Below, piece by piece: positions 46,714 through 55,577 of a DNA stretch of 64,000 nucleotides. The stretch is from Vibrio agarilyticus. GTDB lineage: Bacteria > Pseudomonadota > Gammaproteobacteria > Enterobacterales > Vibrionaceae. The first letter of the stretch is position 1, and each line of letters starts with the position of its first letter. The DNA lies in NCBI RefSeq assembly GCF_012641465.1, contig NZ_JABAIK010000010.1:62001-126000 (forward strand). Reading direction: 5' to 3'. The position numbers were made by a program, and so were the translations under genes. A model generated the notes under the pieces. The model saw only the letters and a list, made by a program, of their open reading frames with translations, was not told where the DNA came from and searched no databases.

Positions 46714-47412
46714 CTAGGGCGCCAATTGTTTTTGAATGAAAAATTCCGCCAATTCAAAATCTAACTGCTGGTCGATATCAAACGAGACGTGGTTTCCCAT
46801 CTCATAAGCAAAAGTGCGCTCGGTATAAGGAATCGAGCCCATATCTTTCAGCGCTTGCGCATCAATCACGTAGACTGCACCATTAAGCCGATAATAAGGC
46901 TTAAGATCTTGCGAGCGGGTCTGTGCATGACAAGGCAAAAAATCCTCCATCGAGAAATCATCTGGTAAAGTATTCGCCCATAACGGTGAATGCTCACAAG
47001 GCGTGACAGATATCACTGAAATCGCCTGTTTTGCCATGTAAAGATCAAGTGCTTGATCAATGTGTTCCGTAGTTCGCAGCGGTGAGGTGGGTTGCAATAA
47101 CACAACAATATCCACCTGTGAGCCAAATTTTTCTACTGTGTAGCTTAATACGCTGGCGCTCGATGCAGTGTCGGTCGCCAACTCTGCCGGCCTTAGCTCA
47201 GGCACGTTGATACCGAACTGACGAGCAACCTCAGCAATTTCCTGATCATCCGTGCTGACAAAAACGTGATCGACATACTTGCTGTTCAGCGCCGCATCAA
47301 TTGACCAACCGATCAGTGGTTTTCCTGCCAGGGGTAATACATTTTTTCTCGGCAGACGTTTACTGCCCCCACGGGCAGGAATGATCGCCATCACGCGCTT
47401 ACCATGGATCAT
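46714..47412 (-). CDS. neuA: CMP-nonulosonate synthetase (NeuA/LegF-type)
   Basis: Activates a nonulosonic acid with CTP. It has 232 aa, the short single-domain type. The N-terminal motif reads VMAIIPARGGSKRLPRKN, with the CTP-binding ARGGSKR, then LAGKPLIGWSIDAAL, STDDQEIAEVA and LLQPTSPLRT. Last gene of the minus-strand cluster; its start overlaps the preceding gene by 4 bp. Whether the substrate is Neu5Ac or a legionaminic-type acid is not visible, but the cluster favours the latter. Confidence 0.92.
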   Translation of the reverse strand: MIHGKRVMAIIPARGGSKRLPRKNVLPLAGKPLIGWSIDAALNSKYVDHVFVSTDDQEIAEVARQFGINVPELRPAELATDTASSASVLSYTVEKFGSQVDIVVLLQPTSPLRTTEHIDQALDLYMAKQAISVISVTPCEHSPLWANTLPDDFSMEDFLPCHAQTRSQDLKPYYRLNGAVYVIDAQALKDMGSIPYTERTFAYEMGNHVSFDIDQQLDFELAEFFIQKQLAP

Positions 47413-48473
47413 GACAACATCCCCAAGGTATGAATGTCCGCTTGGGCACGGTTAAAGTCGTCCATGCGACCGATGTCAAGCCAGTATTCGTGAATCGGGA
47501 ACATCATGATCTTGTCTCGCTCATCCATGTGCTCTTCAAGCAGAGTTGGCATGTCGATGCGGTGATTCATTGGCACCGATTGGATAACTCGCGGTGAGAC
47601 AACATAAATCCCTGCGTTAACAAAAAAGCGTTGGATCGGCTTTTCCACCATACCGACGATTTTGTTGCCCTCGCCGTTGATCACGCCATACGGAATTTGG
47701 TATTCGTATTCGCGCACACACATGGTCGCATCCGCGTCATTATCGACGTGAAAATCAAGCAAACGCTGAAAATCCACTTTGGTCAACACGTCGCCATTCA
47801 TCATGATGAGCGGCAAATCTTTCGGCAGATCTTTCGGCAATAACCCCAATGCGCCACCGGTGCCCAGTGGGCTGTCTTCATACACATAAGTGATCGACAC
47901 GCCAAGATCACTGCCGTCACCAAAATGTGCTTCGATTTGCTCTGGCATGTAATGCGTGGAGATGTAGAAGTTCTCAAAACCGGCCTTAATGAAACTGCGG
48001 ATCACCGTTTCTAAGATTGGTTTACCACCAATATTGAGCATCGGTTTAGGGCAAGTATCCGTCAATGGACGCAGTCGAGTGCCAAAGCCGCCGGCCATAA
48101 TGAAGACTGGGTTCGCATGCTTAGGTTGATGCAGTGCGCCATGCAAGGTTTCCAACCCAACCACCACGCCGTGTTCATTCACCAGTGGCAACGAAAGAAT
48201 GCTCTTTTTCTCCATCAGAGCAATCAGATCACCCCGTGAGGTATCCACTGGCGCAAAAGTCGGAGACGTGTTCATCACCTTGTCGACGGTTTCCGTCAGC
48301 GGTAAATTTTTCAGCAAGCCTCGACGGATATCCCCATCGGTGACCACACCCAGCAAACGCTGCGCTTCATCGACCACCAGCACCACACGCAGCGCTTCAG
48401 TGTTGATGATTTCCAAAGCATCACGCATGGTGTTGTCGGGTTTGATCAGCACGTTATTCCAACAGTGGCTCAT
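47409..48473 (-). CDS. CBS-domain sugar nucleotidyltransferase (PtmE-like)
   Basis: A 354-aa protein with two N-terminal CBS domains (residues ~1-120, including LLGVVTDGDIRRGLL and LSLPLVNEHGVVVGLE). They are followed by a nucleotidyltransferase domain with FIMAGGFGTRLRPLTDTCPKP. The same architecture occurs in PtmE of Campylobacter jejuni, which makes a GDP-amino sugar for legionaminic acid synthesis. That suggests an NDP-GlcN/GlcNAc precursor here too, though the nucleotide used is not evident. ATG preceded by AAGGTG. Confidence 0.87.
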   Translation of the reverse strand: MSHCWNNVLIKPDNTMRDALEIINTEALRVVLVVDEAQRLLGVVTDGDIRRGLLKNLPLTETVDKVMNTSPTFAPVDTSRGDLIALMEKKSILSLPLVNEHGVVVGLETLHGALHQPKHANPVFIMAGGFGTRLRPLTDTCPKPMLNIGGKPILETVIRSFIKAGFENFYISTHYMPEQIEAHFGDGSDLGVSITYVYEDSPLGTGGALGLLPKDLPKDLPLIMMNGDVLTKVDFQRLLDFHVDNDADATMCVREYEYQIPYGVINGEGNKIVGMVEKPIQRFFVNAGIYVVSPRVIQSVPMNHRIDMPTLLEEHMDERDKIMMFPIHEYWLDIGRMDDFNRAQADIHTLGMLS

Positions 48474-48486
48474 GGATCACCTTTCT

Positions 48487-49155
48487 TTAATTTTCAATTG
48501 TTTTAATTATCGCTCTCGCTGGATAGGCGATTTCGCCAGCCGCAAGATCGCGGGTCAATAGTGCCCCTGCGCCAACGATCGCGCCAGTGCCCAATGATAA
48601 GCATTGAATCAACGTCGCACCCGCGCCGATATACACATCGTCACCCGCACAGACTTGACCACACAAGGTCGCGCGTGGCGCAAGGTGGTTGTATTGCCCA
48701 AGCTCGCAATCGTGCTCGACTAAGGCTGCGGTATTGACGATGCTGTGCGCGCCAATGTGCACGCCCGCTTGAACGATCGCCCCAGCAAGAATTTGCACCC
48801 CATCTTCGAGCGTGGCGAAGGGGGAGATCTCTGCGCTTTTGGCAATCACTGAGGCAAACTGATACCCCTTGGCAAGAAACGTTTGGTTAAGACGCTTGCG
48901 AAAACTCGATTTCGGCATCATCCCTAACCCATTCACCAAATAGACCGACTCTGGGGCAAACTGCGCAACATCGCTGTCTTGACGATGGTGCGCCGTGCCC
49001 AATTGCAGCAACTGGGCAAACACGCCGCGCTCGGCAATCTCATCGGGAGCGATCACCGCCGCGATGGTTTCGCCTTGGCGCAGCAACAGGTCCGCCAACA
49101 CCGCGGCATGCCCACCGCCACCGATCAGCACAATCGGTCTATCGAGTTTATTCAA
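48487..49155 (-). CDS. NeuD/PglD/LegH-type acetyltransferase
   Basis: A 222-aa protein with an N-terminal sugar-nucleotide-binding Rossmann-like part (IVLIGGGGHAAVLADLL). A hexapeptide beta-helix follows (GAIVQAGVHIGAHSIVNTAA, VEHDCELGQYNHLAP). The catalytic His is in EHDC. In legionaminic pathways such enzymes acetylate the C4 amino group of the dehydratase/aminotransferase product; NeuD instead O-acetylates sialic acid. Given legB/legC in the cluster, the N-acetyl role is more likely. The start is TTG at 49153-49155, inside the end of the synthase gene, with GGAG upstream. Confidence 0.83.
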   Translation of the reverse strand: MNKLDRPIVLIGGGGHAAVLADLLLRQGETIAAVIAPDEIAERGVFAQLLQLGTAHHRQDSDVAQFAPESVYLVNGLGMMPKSSFRKRLNQTFLAKGYQFASVIAKSAEISPFATLEDGVQILAGAIVQAGVHIGAHSIVNTAALVEHDCELGQYNHLAPRATLCGQVCAGDDVYIGAGATLIQCLSLGTGAIVGAGALLTRDLAAGEIAYPARAIIKTIEN

Positions 49156-50221
49156 GGATCAGATCTCCGGCTTGGTAATCTTGTTCTGCGCGGCGCTTGA
49201 GCAAATCCCAGTAATGGTATGGCGATTGACCCGAGCCCGGACGTTTGATAGTGACATTATCGGCATCAAAGGTTTCGCCCGCTTTGATCGCACGCGCGGC
49301 CACCAAGCTTTTTCGCACCACAGCTTTGTTTTTCACTTCCGACACAGTGGGCGATTTTACGCGGCTACCCAGCGCCACTTCCACCTGACGTATCGCCGTC
49401 ACCATCGCCGCCAGCTCATGTGGCTCAAGGGACGCTTTATGATCTGGTCCCTCCATGTTTTTATCGAGAGTGAAGTGCTTTTCAATCAGCACCGCGCCGC
49501 GCGCCACCGCCGCGATGGGAATGGTGATCCCTTCACTGTGATCAGAATAACCCGCCGGTAAATCAAACGCGCTGCCCAAGGTGTCCATCGCGCGCAAATT
49601 GATCTCTTTCATTGGCGCGGGGTATTCGGTGGTGCAATGCAAGATGGTCACTTTTTCTTTCAGTGCTTGTTGCCCCAACGTCGAGGCATACGCCTCTTGG
49701 AACGCTTGCATCGATGGCTCGGCATCGCGCTCAGCGGTGTAACCAAACGCGATCACGCCCAGTGCGGTTTCAATTTCGGCCATGGTCGCCATGCCAGTTG
49801 AAACGATCAAATCGCACCCAGTGCGAGCATGCTCAAGCACCAAAGGCGCGTTAGTTAACTCGCCAGATGGCAGCTTCAGGCGCTTAAGACCAAGATCTTC
49901 GACCAAGAACACCAGACTTTCTAAGTCGAACGCGGTCGAGAGAAACTCAATCCCCAGCGACTGACAATGCTGCACCAATTGATGATGCACCTCATAAGAG
50001 AGTTCTAAGCGGCTTAGCATCGCCAACTGTGATTCTTCTTTTTGAGTATTGGTGACTTGATATTCGGCTTGTTTAGCCTGCTCGGTCACCAAGTTTTTCG
50101 CTTTAAAGGTTTGAAATTTCACAATGTCCGCGCCCGCTTGATGGGCCGCATCCACTAACTGAAACGCCAAGGCTTCATCGCCGTTATGGTTCACACCGGC
50201 TTCAGCAATAACGAGGGTCAT
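49148..50221 (-). CDS. neuB: Nonulosonic acid synthase (NeuB/LegI-type)
   Basis: Condenses an N-acylated mannosamine-type sugar with phosphoenolpyruvate to a nine-carbon nonulosonic acid. It has 357 aa. The TIM-barrel N-terminus reads VIAEAGVNHNGDEALAFQLV and KFQTFKA, with LKLPSGELTN, STGMATMAE, LHCTTEYPAP and YSDHSEG. The C-terminal antifreeze-like SAF domain has RSLVAARAIKAGETF and IKRPGSG. It overlaps the PIG-L gene and the acetyltransferase gene at its two ends. Confidence 0.93.
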   Translation of the reverse strand: MTLVIAEAGVNHNGDEALAFQLVDAAHQAGADIVKFQTFKAKNLVTEQAKQAEYQVTNTQKEESQLAMLSRLELSYEVHHQLVQHCQSLGIEFLSTAFDLESLVFLVEDLGLKRLKLPSGELTNAPLVLEHARTGCDLIVSTGMATMAEIETALGVIAFGYTAERDAEPSMQAFQEAYASTLGQQALKEKVTILHCTTEYPAPMKEINLRAMDTLGSAFDLPAGYSDHSEGITIPIAAVARGAVLIEKHFTLDKNMEGPDHKASLEPHELAAMVTAIRQVEVALGSRVKSPTVSEVKNKAVVRKSLVAARAIKAGETFDADNVTIKRPGSGQSPYHYWDLLKRRAEQDYQAGDLILE

Positions 50222-50886
50222 AAAATTTCCTTAATCAACATGAATGCTTCAGCCGCTTCAGTATTGCACTGAGCACCACGGACATAAGCTAAAGATTGCA
50301 GAGCTTTCCTTGAGCGAGGAAAAGGAAAGTCACCCACTTCAGATTCAAATATTTCAAGAATATCGAGCTTTTTAGCTAAATATGGCGCTATATCGATAAA
50401 AATATTGGGTCTAAACCCACCATCTTCAGGTTTCATGCCGAAGTCCGTTTCAGACATTGTTTCATAAGCCATAACTTTTTTAACAAATGGATACCTAAAC
50501 GACTTCGTTGCCGACATGACCGCATCAAACACAATTTCATGGTCGCTATGCGCATCATTGCGATAAACTGAGAATACAATCTCTGGCTTGATCTCACTAA
50601 TGACCTTACAAATGGGGCCAATCACGTCCCCCTTCGCTAACGTTTCTAAACGAGCAGGAGGTAAATTCAACTCATGAGTAGCACTAAAACCATATTGTTT
50701 GGATACCTTTAGAATCTCATCATGCCTTGATTCGATCTGAGCATCTGAATATCCAGACTCTTTCGTCATCCCGGTTACGAGCAACCAATGAACTTGGTAA
50801 CCCTGCTCGATGAGCTTTAAAATAGTACCACCGCAACCCAGCGTTTCATCATCTGCGTGGGGAGCAACAACGAGAACCGTTTTCAT
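50218..50886 (-). CDS. PIG-L/LmbE-family N-deacetylase
   Basis: Zinc-dependent deacetylase family protein of 222 aa. PHADDE at residues 9-14 and NDAHSDHE near 112-119 provide the Zn ligands and catalytic Asp. It would remove an N-acetyl (or similar) group from an amino sugar or nonulosonate. It is sandwiched by ATGA overlaps between the nonulosonic acid synthase and a formyltransferase, suggesting a deacetylate-then-reacylate tailoring pair. The precise substrate is unknown. Confidence 0.85.
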   Translation of the reverse strand: MKTVLVVAPHADDETLGCGGTILKLIEQGYQVHWLLVTGMTKESGYSDAQIESRHDEILKVSKQYGFSATHELNLPPARLETLAKGDVIGPICKVISEIKPEIVFSVYRNDAHSDHEIVFDAVMSATKSFRYPFVKKVMAYETMSETDFGMKPEDGGFRPNIFIDIAPYLAKKLDILEIFESEVGDFPFPRSRKALQSLAYVRGAQCNTEAAEAFMLIKEIL

Positions 50887-51773
50887 AAATAATCCCCTAC
50901 TGCGATATCACCGTATTCGATGTCCAACAGCCAAATCGCCTCAGTGCCAGCGGTTTTGACTAACAGAGCATTGCTAGTTTTAGCCAAGACGGCTCCAGGT
51001 TCGATATTTAAAGGATAACTCTCTACAGCAATGCGACTCTTTTGGACAGAAATATACTTTTGACCAAAGCCAAACTCTGCACCAGGGTATGGCGGTGCCA
51101 GCGCTCGAACAAGATTATGAATCACGTTAGCACTCATTCTAAAATCGATCATACCGTCTTTACGGCTTCTTTTACGCCAGTAAGTGGCCTGCGAATGCTC
51201 TTGTTCCACGAATGTCGCTGTTCCTTCAACTAGCTCAGCACCAAGCCTAGCAATTTGATTTGTTGAAACTGCCAAAATCTTCTCGTACAAACTCGTCGCG
51301 TTATCTGTATCTTCAATTGGAACGGGAACTTGACTCGCAATCGGTCCTGAATCAGCTCCAGCGTCCATCAAGAATAACGTTGATGCAGTCTCTTTTAGTC
51401 CTAACGCTAATGCCCAGATAATAGGGTGTCTGCCTCGATTGTTCGGCAAACTGGCTGGGTGAAACCCAATAACTCCGATACGGGGAAGCGCTAACATACT
51501 CTCATCGAGTAAATAACTCCATCCAATACAAAAAATGACATCTAGGTCAAAAGAGGTAAAAAACGCAACGGATTCAGCACGCGCTTTAGGATCTTCAAGA
51601 TGTACTGGAATTTCATTTTCGTAACAAAGATCCGTTAAATCACAAAAATCGGCATTAACTGCTGATTGATCACGAGTCACTACCGCAGAAACCGTTAAGC
51701 CATCTACACCAAGTAACGTTTGAAGTGCTGATCGACTCGAATCGACGCACCCAATAAAACCAACTTTCATCAC
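50883..51773 (-). CDS. Formyltransferase-family tailoring enzyme
   Basis: A 296-aa protein of the methionyl-tRNA/sugar formyltransferase fold. The first domain has VGFIGCVDSSRSAL and the folate loop GFHPASLPNNRGRHP (His105), with DAGADSGPI placing the catalytic Asp at 141. A C-terminal domain follows after about residue 200, with LVRALAPPYPGAEF as in Fmt. The usual catalytic Asn two residues before the His is Gly103. It probably formylates, or transfers another one-carbon or acyl group to, a free amine exposed by the PIG-L enzyme it overlaps. It is not the housekeeping Fmt. Confidence 0.8.
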   Translation of the reverse strand: MMKVGFIGCVDSSRSALQTLLGVDGLTVSAVVTRDQSAVNADFCDLTDLCYENEIPVHLEDPKARAESVAFFTSFDLDVIFCIGWSYLLDESMLALPRIGVIGFHPASLPNNRGRHPIIWALALGLKETASTLFLMDAGADSGPIASQVPVPIEDTDNATSLYEKILAVSTNQIARLGAELVEGTATFVEQEHSQATYWRKRSRKDGMIDFRMSANVIHNLVRALAPPYPGAEFGFGQKYISVQKSRIAVESYPLNIEPGAVLAKTSNALLVKTAGTEAIWLLDIEYGDIAVGDYL

Positions 51774-51776
51774 GCC

Positions 51777-52937
51777 CTACTTAATGTCGAAAAATGATTT
51801 AAAAACAAGATCATTCAGACTCTCATTTAGAATGGTATTCACAATTTTTCTGGAGCTATCGCCAATGCCATAAGGGTTTACTGAAGTGCGGCACTTATCT
51901 CTAAACGAAGTACTCAACGCTTCGCTGATTGCCCCTTGAATTGAGGATCTATTGCCATCGCAACTGATTACTGTATTTCCTGCAATACGACCTTTTTGAC
52001 GATTCCCAATGTTTATGGTTGGAACTTTGAATGTAGGAACTTCAATAAGACCACTTGATGAGTTTCCTATAACCAAATCGCAATACTTCAGTGCGCTTAA
52101 ATACCTCAATTGACCCAAAGATTGAACTAACAACACCCTTCCTGGGAATTCGCGTGCAAAATCGTCCAACAATGGAATCAAGGCACGCCCATGAGTATCC
52201 GCATTCGGATATGTAATAAGAAACTTATGCTCCTTATACTCACGCAGTGCAGCCAAGAGCTGTTTTAGATCGTCTACCGCACCATCACGACTCAATGTCA
52301 CTGGATGATAAGTTACAACCATGTACGGAGAGTCCGTAAGATCAAATTGGATAGACTCTGAAAGGGCTTCACGAGATAAAAGATCTAACGCCATGATGCT
52401 ATCAATACCAGGCGCTCCGACGTTAAATACACGCGCAGGATCTTCTCCAAGTTGAATCACACGTTGTCTATACTCTTCAGTCGCCGTGAAGTGTAAATGC
52501 GACATTTTTGTTATAGAGTGACGCACGGCCTCATCAATAAGTCCTTCGGTTGTTTCTCCTCCGTGAATATGTGCTATCGGTATTTGCGCCACCATCGCAG
52601 CTTGACAGATAGCCATCGATTCAAATCGATCGCCTAAAACCACCAATAAATCAGGTTTAGTTCTTTCAAACGCATCTGCAGAACTGATCAATGCCAACCC
52701 CATTGATTTCGCAATGCCCACAGGTGTATCGGAAGATAAAAGAAACTCCAGTTTCTCGGTTACAGGAAAGTTGTCAGACTCGATTTGCGCTATCGTTTTA
52801 CCGAATTCTGGTGATAAATGCATTCCTCCCACAAATAACTGAAGCTCCGCTTCCGAAGACTCATGCAGCCCCTTAATTATCCAGTATAAGAGACCATATT
52901 CTGCTCGAGTTCCTGTAAATACCGCTATTTTTCTCAT
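51777..52937 (-). CDS. legG: Hydrolysing UDP-sugar 2-epimerase (NeuC/LegG-type)
   Basis: Releases a 2-epimerised free sugar (ManNAc-type or 2,4-diacetamido-2,4,6-trideoxymannose) from its nucleotide, the substrate for the synthase. It has 386 aa. FTGTRAEYGLLYWII at the start, LVVLGDRFESMA, IAHIHGGETTEGLIDEAVRH, VVTYHPVT and IGNSSSGLIEVP are all NeuC/LegG signatures. It is 2 bp ahead of the formyltransferase and 1 bp after legC. Confidence 0.92.
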   Translation of the reverse strand: MRKIAVFTGTRAEYGLLYWIIKGLHESSEAELQLFVGGMHLSPEFGKTIAQIESDNFPVTEKLEFLLSSDTPVGIAKSMGLALISSADAFERTKPDLLVVLGDRFESMAICQAAMVAQIPIAHIHGGETTEGLIDEAVRHSITKMSHLHFTATEEYRQRVIQLGEDPARVFNVGAPGIDSIMALDLLSREALSESIQFDLTDSPYMVVTYHPVTLSRDGAVDDLKQLLAALREYKEHKFLITYPNADTHGRALIPLLDDFAREFPGRVLLVQSLGQLRYLSALKYCDLVIGNSSSGLIEVPTFKVPTINIGNRQKGRIAGNTVISCDGNRSSIQGAISEALSTSFRDKCRTSVNPYGIGDSSRKIVNTILNESLNDLVFKSFFDIK

Positions 52938-52938
52938 A

Positions 52939-54093
52939 TTACTTAATCTCTAAGGGGGTGCTAGGAAGGTTGACTAAGTGCGCTTCAATAAATTCCGATT
53001 GCGTTAAATCACCACGCGGCGCATTGGCAAACATCGGTAAGCGGTGCATCAACTTCCAGATCGGTCGGGTCATCACGCCAGCATCATTGGTGCCCGCCAG
53101 CAGCGCATCGCGCATTTCGCTGTCTGGACAAATCACGGCATTCAGCCAGTAATTTGACTGCGCGTAACTTGGCTCCGTGACAAAACGAATGTCACTGCCC
53201 GCAAAAAACTGCTCATAACGCGCGGCAAGCACGCGTTTTTGCGCCAAGTAACTATCGAGTACTTCCATCTGCGCGCAACCAAGCGCGGCATTGAGGTTTG
53301 GCATGCGGTAATTAAAGCCCGCTTCATCGTGATAGAACTCAAACGGGTGCGGCACTTTTGCCGTGGTGGTCACGTGCTTGGTGCGCTTGCCATCTTCCAG
53401 ATCGCGACACAGCACCATGCCACCACCACCAGTGGTGATGATCTTGTTGCCGTTAAAACTCACCGCGCCAAACTCACCTAATGTCCCGGTGTGCTGACCT
53501 TTATAAAAAGAGCCTAGGCTTTCCGCTGCGTCTTCCACCAGCGCAAGTTGCCACTTGTGACAAACCGCGATCAGCTCGTCCAATTCTACCGGATGGCCGA
53601 ACGTGTGCATTGGCACCACCGCTTTAATGCGTTGTTTGCGCCCTTTATGGAAACAGCCTTGCTCGGTCAGTTCTGCGTGCTCTTCAAGGTAGCGCTCAAG
53701 CGCGTTAGGGCACAAGCCAAGACTCACTGGCGACACATCAACAAAGATTGGCTCCGCGCCCATGTGGTAGAGCGCGTTACAAGTTGCAACGAACGTCAGC
53801 GCTTGGGTGATCACAAAATCACCGCGCTCAACACCCGCCATGTAAAGCGCCGCGTGCAAGGCCGCCGTACCGTTAACGGTGGCCACCGCTTTCGCCGTGC
53901 CAGTAAAGGCTTCAATTTTGTGTTCAAACTCATCAACAAACTTACCCACGCTGGACACGAAGGTGCTGTCGATGGTTTCCATCACATACGCTTTTTCATT
54001 GCCATCAAAGGTCGGCGCATGCAGCGGAATGAAATCGTTGGTTTGATAGGTGTCGCGAACAAACTCGACAATCGATGACGGTTTCATGCTCAT
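52939..54093 (-). CDS. legC: PLP-dependent sugar aminotransferase (LegC-type)
   Basis: DegT/DnrJ/EryC1-family aminotransferase of 384 aa that would install the C4 amino group on the 4-keto-6-deoxy intermediate. FIPLHAPTFDGNEKAYV at the N-terminus, NGTAALHAAL, VEDAAESLGSFYKGQHTGTLG and FNGNKIITTGGGG, with the PLP Lys217, are clear. It is followed directly by legG and preceded by legB, as in legionaminic clusters. Confidence 0.92.
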   Translation of the reverse strand: MSMKPSSIVEFVRDTYQTNDFIPLHAPTFDGNEKAYVMETIDSTFVSSVGKFVDEFEHKIEAFTGTAKAVATVNGTAALHAALYMAGVERGDFVITQALTFVATCNALYHMGAEPIFVDVSPVSLGLCPNALERYLEEHAELTEQGCFHKGRKQRIKAVVPMHTFGHPVELDELIAVCHKWQLALVEDAAESLGSFYKGQHTGTLGEFGAVSFNGNKIITTGGGGMVLCRDLEDGKRTKHVTTTAKVPHPFEFYHDEAGFNYRMPNLNAALGCAQMEVLDSYLAQKRVLAARYEQFFAGSDIRFVTEPSYAQSNYWLNAVICPDSEMRDALLAGTNDAGVMTRPIWKLMHRLPMFANAPRGDLTQSEFIEAHLVNLPSTPLEIK

Positions 54094-54096
54094 TCC

Positions 54097-55287
54097 TTAC
54101 ATCTTGCTATCGAGGTATTTGCCGGTCTCTTTGTGACCAAAATCTGGGAGCATGGCAAAAAACAGCTCAACGATTTGCTCTTTGGTCCAAGCACGGTCCG
54201 TTTTCATCTGCGCGATGGTCGATTCAAACAGCGCCAACTTTTCAGGCTCGTACAGTGGTTCGTTTTTGATCACGCCAAGGTTGTCAAAACGCGCCATATC
54301 GAGGGTTTCGTTGTCGGTAAAGAATTCTTCGAAATCTTTCTCACCGGTGGTATCACTTTCAGTGAACAGGCATGGCCACTTGCCTTGCGCAGGCAGCGTG
54401 TGCGCCAGTTTGCGCGCTTCATCTTCATTGGTACACAAATGAGGTTCATAGCCGCGCTGCTTGAGGTATTTCACCGCGATATCGGCAAACGTGATGAGGT
54501 GCAATGCTTTACTCAATTTCGGGAAGAAAATGTCTCGATTTTCACCAAATATGCACGACATCAGACACAACTCGCCTGATTCTTGTGGCGTCACGAAGTA
54601 ACGCTTAATGTCATTGGGTGCCACGATCGGCTGGTTCTTTTGCAAACGCTGGTTAAAGCCGTGCAGCAAAGAGCCATCGGAAAATGCCACGTTGGCGAAA
54701 CGCGCAGTAGAGATGGCGATCTCTTCGCTCTTGCGCATCAAGAACATTTCCATGATGCGCTTAGATGCGCCCATCATGTTGACAGGGTTCGCCGCTTTAT
54801 CAGTTGATACGCAAAAGTATTTCTTCACGCCCGCGTCAATCGACTGTTGAATGGTTTTGTCGGTGTTGAACACGTTGACATCAATCATGCGCATCAGGGT
54901 GAACGGGTCTTTTTCACTGCGAACGTGCTTAAGTGCCGACAAGTTCAGTACGTAATCGTACTGACCATCGGCCTTGATGAACGCATCGTACTCAATCGAG
55001 CCAATGTCGAGTGCGAAGGTTTGGAAATCACCGTCGATGTAACCAAACGAGCTGCGAATATCGCGCACCAATTCCACCATGTTGTTCTCGCTGATATCGA
55101 CAACGTGGAGCTTTTTCGGATGACGTTTGAAGATCTCTTTGGTCACCGCTTGGCCAATCGAGCCTGCGCCCCCAAGAACCAGAAAACGAGACTGAGAAAC
55201 GATGTTAGAAAGCTCAGCTTCGTGCTGGGCAATGTCTTGCGTAAACAGAGCATCGGTGCGACCGATGAGAGGTAGAATGGGGTTCAT
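54097..55287 (-). CDS. legB: UDP-GlcNAc 4,6-dehydratase (LegB/CapD-type)
   Basis: SDR-family dehydratase making a 4-keto-6-deoxy-HexNAc nucleotide. It has 396 aa, with about 30 residues before the Rossmann motif GGAGSIG (39-45). Further motifs are NLSALKHVRSEKDP, VSTDKAANPVNMMGASKR (Lys176 in the catalytic motif; the usual Tyr is replaced by Met as in this subfamily), ARFANVAFSDGSLL and YFVTPQESG. First gene of the nonulosonate operon, with 290 bp of promoter-bearing, AT-rich DNA upstream. Confidence 0.9.
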   Translation of the reverse strand: MNPILPLIGRTDALFTQDIAQHEAELSNIVSQSRFLVLGGAGSIGQAVTKEIFKRHPKKLHVVDISENNMVELVRDIRSSFGYIDGDFQTFALDIGSIEYDAFIKADGQYDYVLNLSALKHVRSEKDPFTLMRMIDVNVFNTDKTIQQSIDAGVKKYFCVSTDKAANPVNMMGASKRIMEMFLMRKSEEIAISTARFANVAFSDGSLLHGFNQRLQKNQPIVAPNDIKRYFVTPQESGELCLMSCIFGENRDIFFPKLSKALHLITFADIAVKYLKQRGYEPHLCTNEDEARKLAHTLPAQGKWPCLFTESDTTGEKDFEEFFTDNETLDMARFDNLGVIKNEPLYEPEKLALFESTIAQMKTDRAWTKEQIVELFFAMLPDFGHKETGKYLDSKM

Positions 55288-55577
55288 ATTATACCTGCGA
55301 TCACTAGAAAAGACGCCAGTTTAAACCATGCATGAGAGCAGGCAAAGTAACCTGACCAGATTATTCCCGAGTCATGCCCCCTCCACGGGTTCAGAACCGA
55401 GAACTCAGCGATAGTAACAGGATTTTATATCATTTTGCTATCATTCATAAATTTCAAAAAATAACATAATATGCAATAGATTTTCTAAACATTCAGCTGG
55501 TGATCACGTTCTCATTATTAAATACAAAAATGAATAATATATTTAGTCATTTAGCTATTACATATTTCAGGTTGAAT

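Noticed and set aside
48995-49561. Long plus-strand open frame (188 codons) opposite the synthase and acetyltransferase genes
   Set aside because: Wholly antisense to two genes with clear catalytic motifs, has no recognisable domain, and arises from their codon bias.
53548-54078. Plus-strand open frame (176 codons) opposite legC
   Set aside because: Antisense to a well-supported aminotransferase; composition rich in Arg/His typical of shadow frames.
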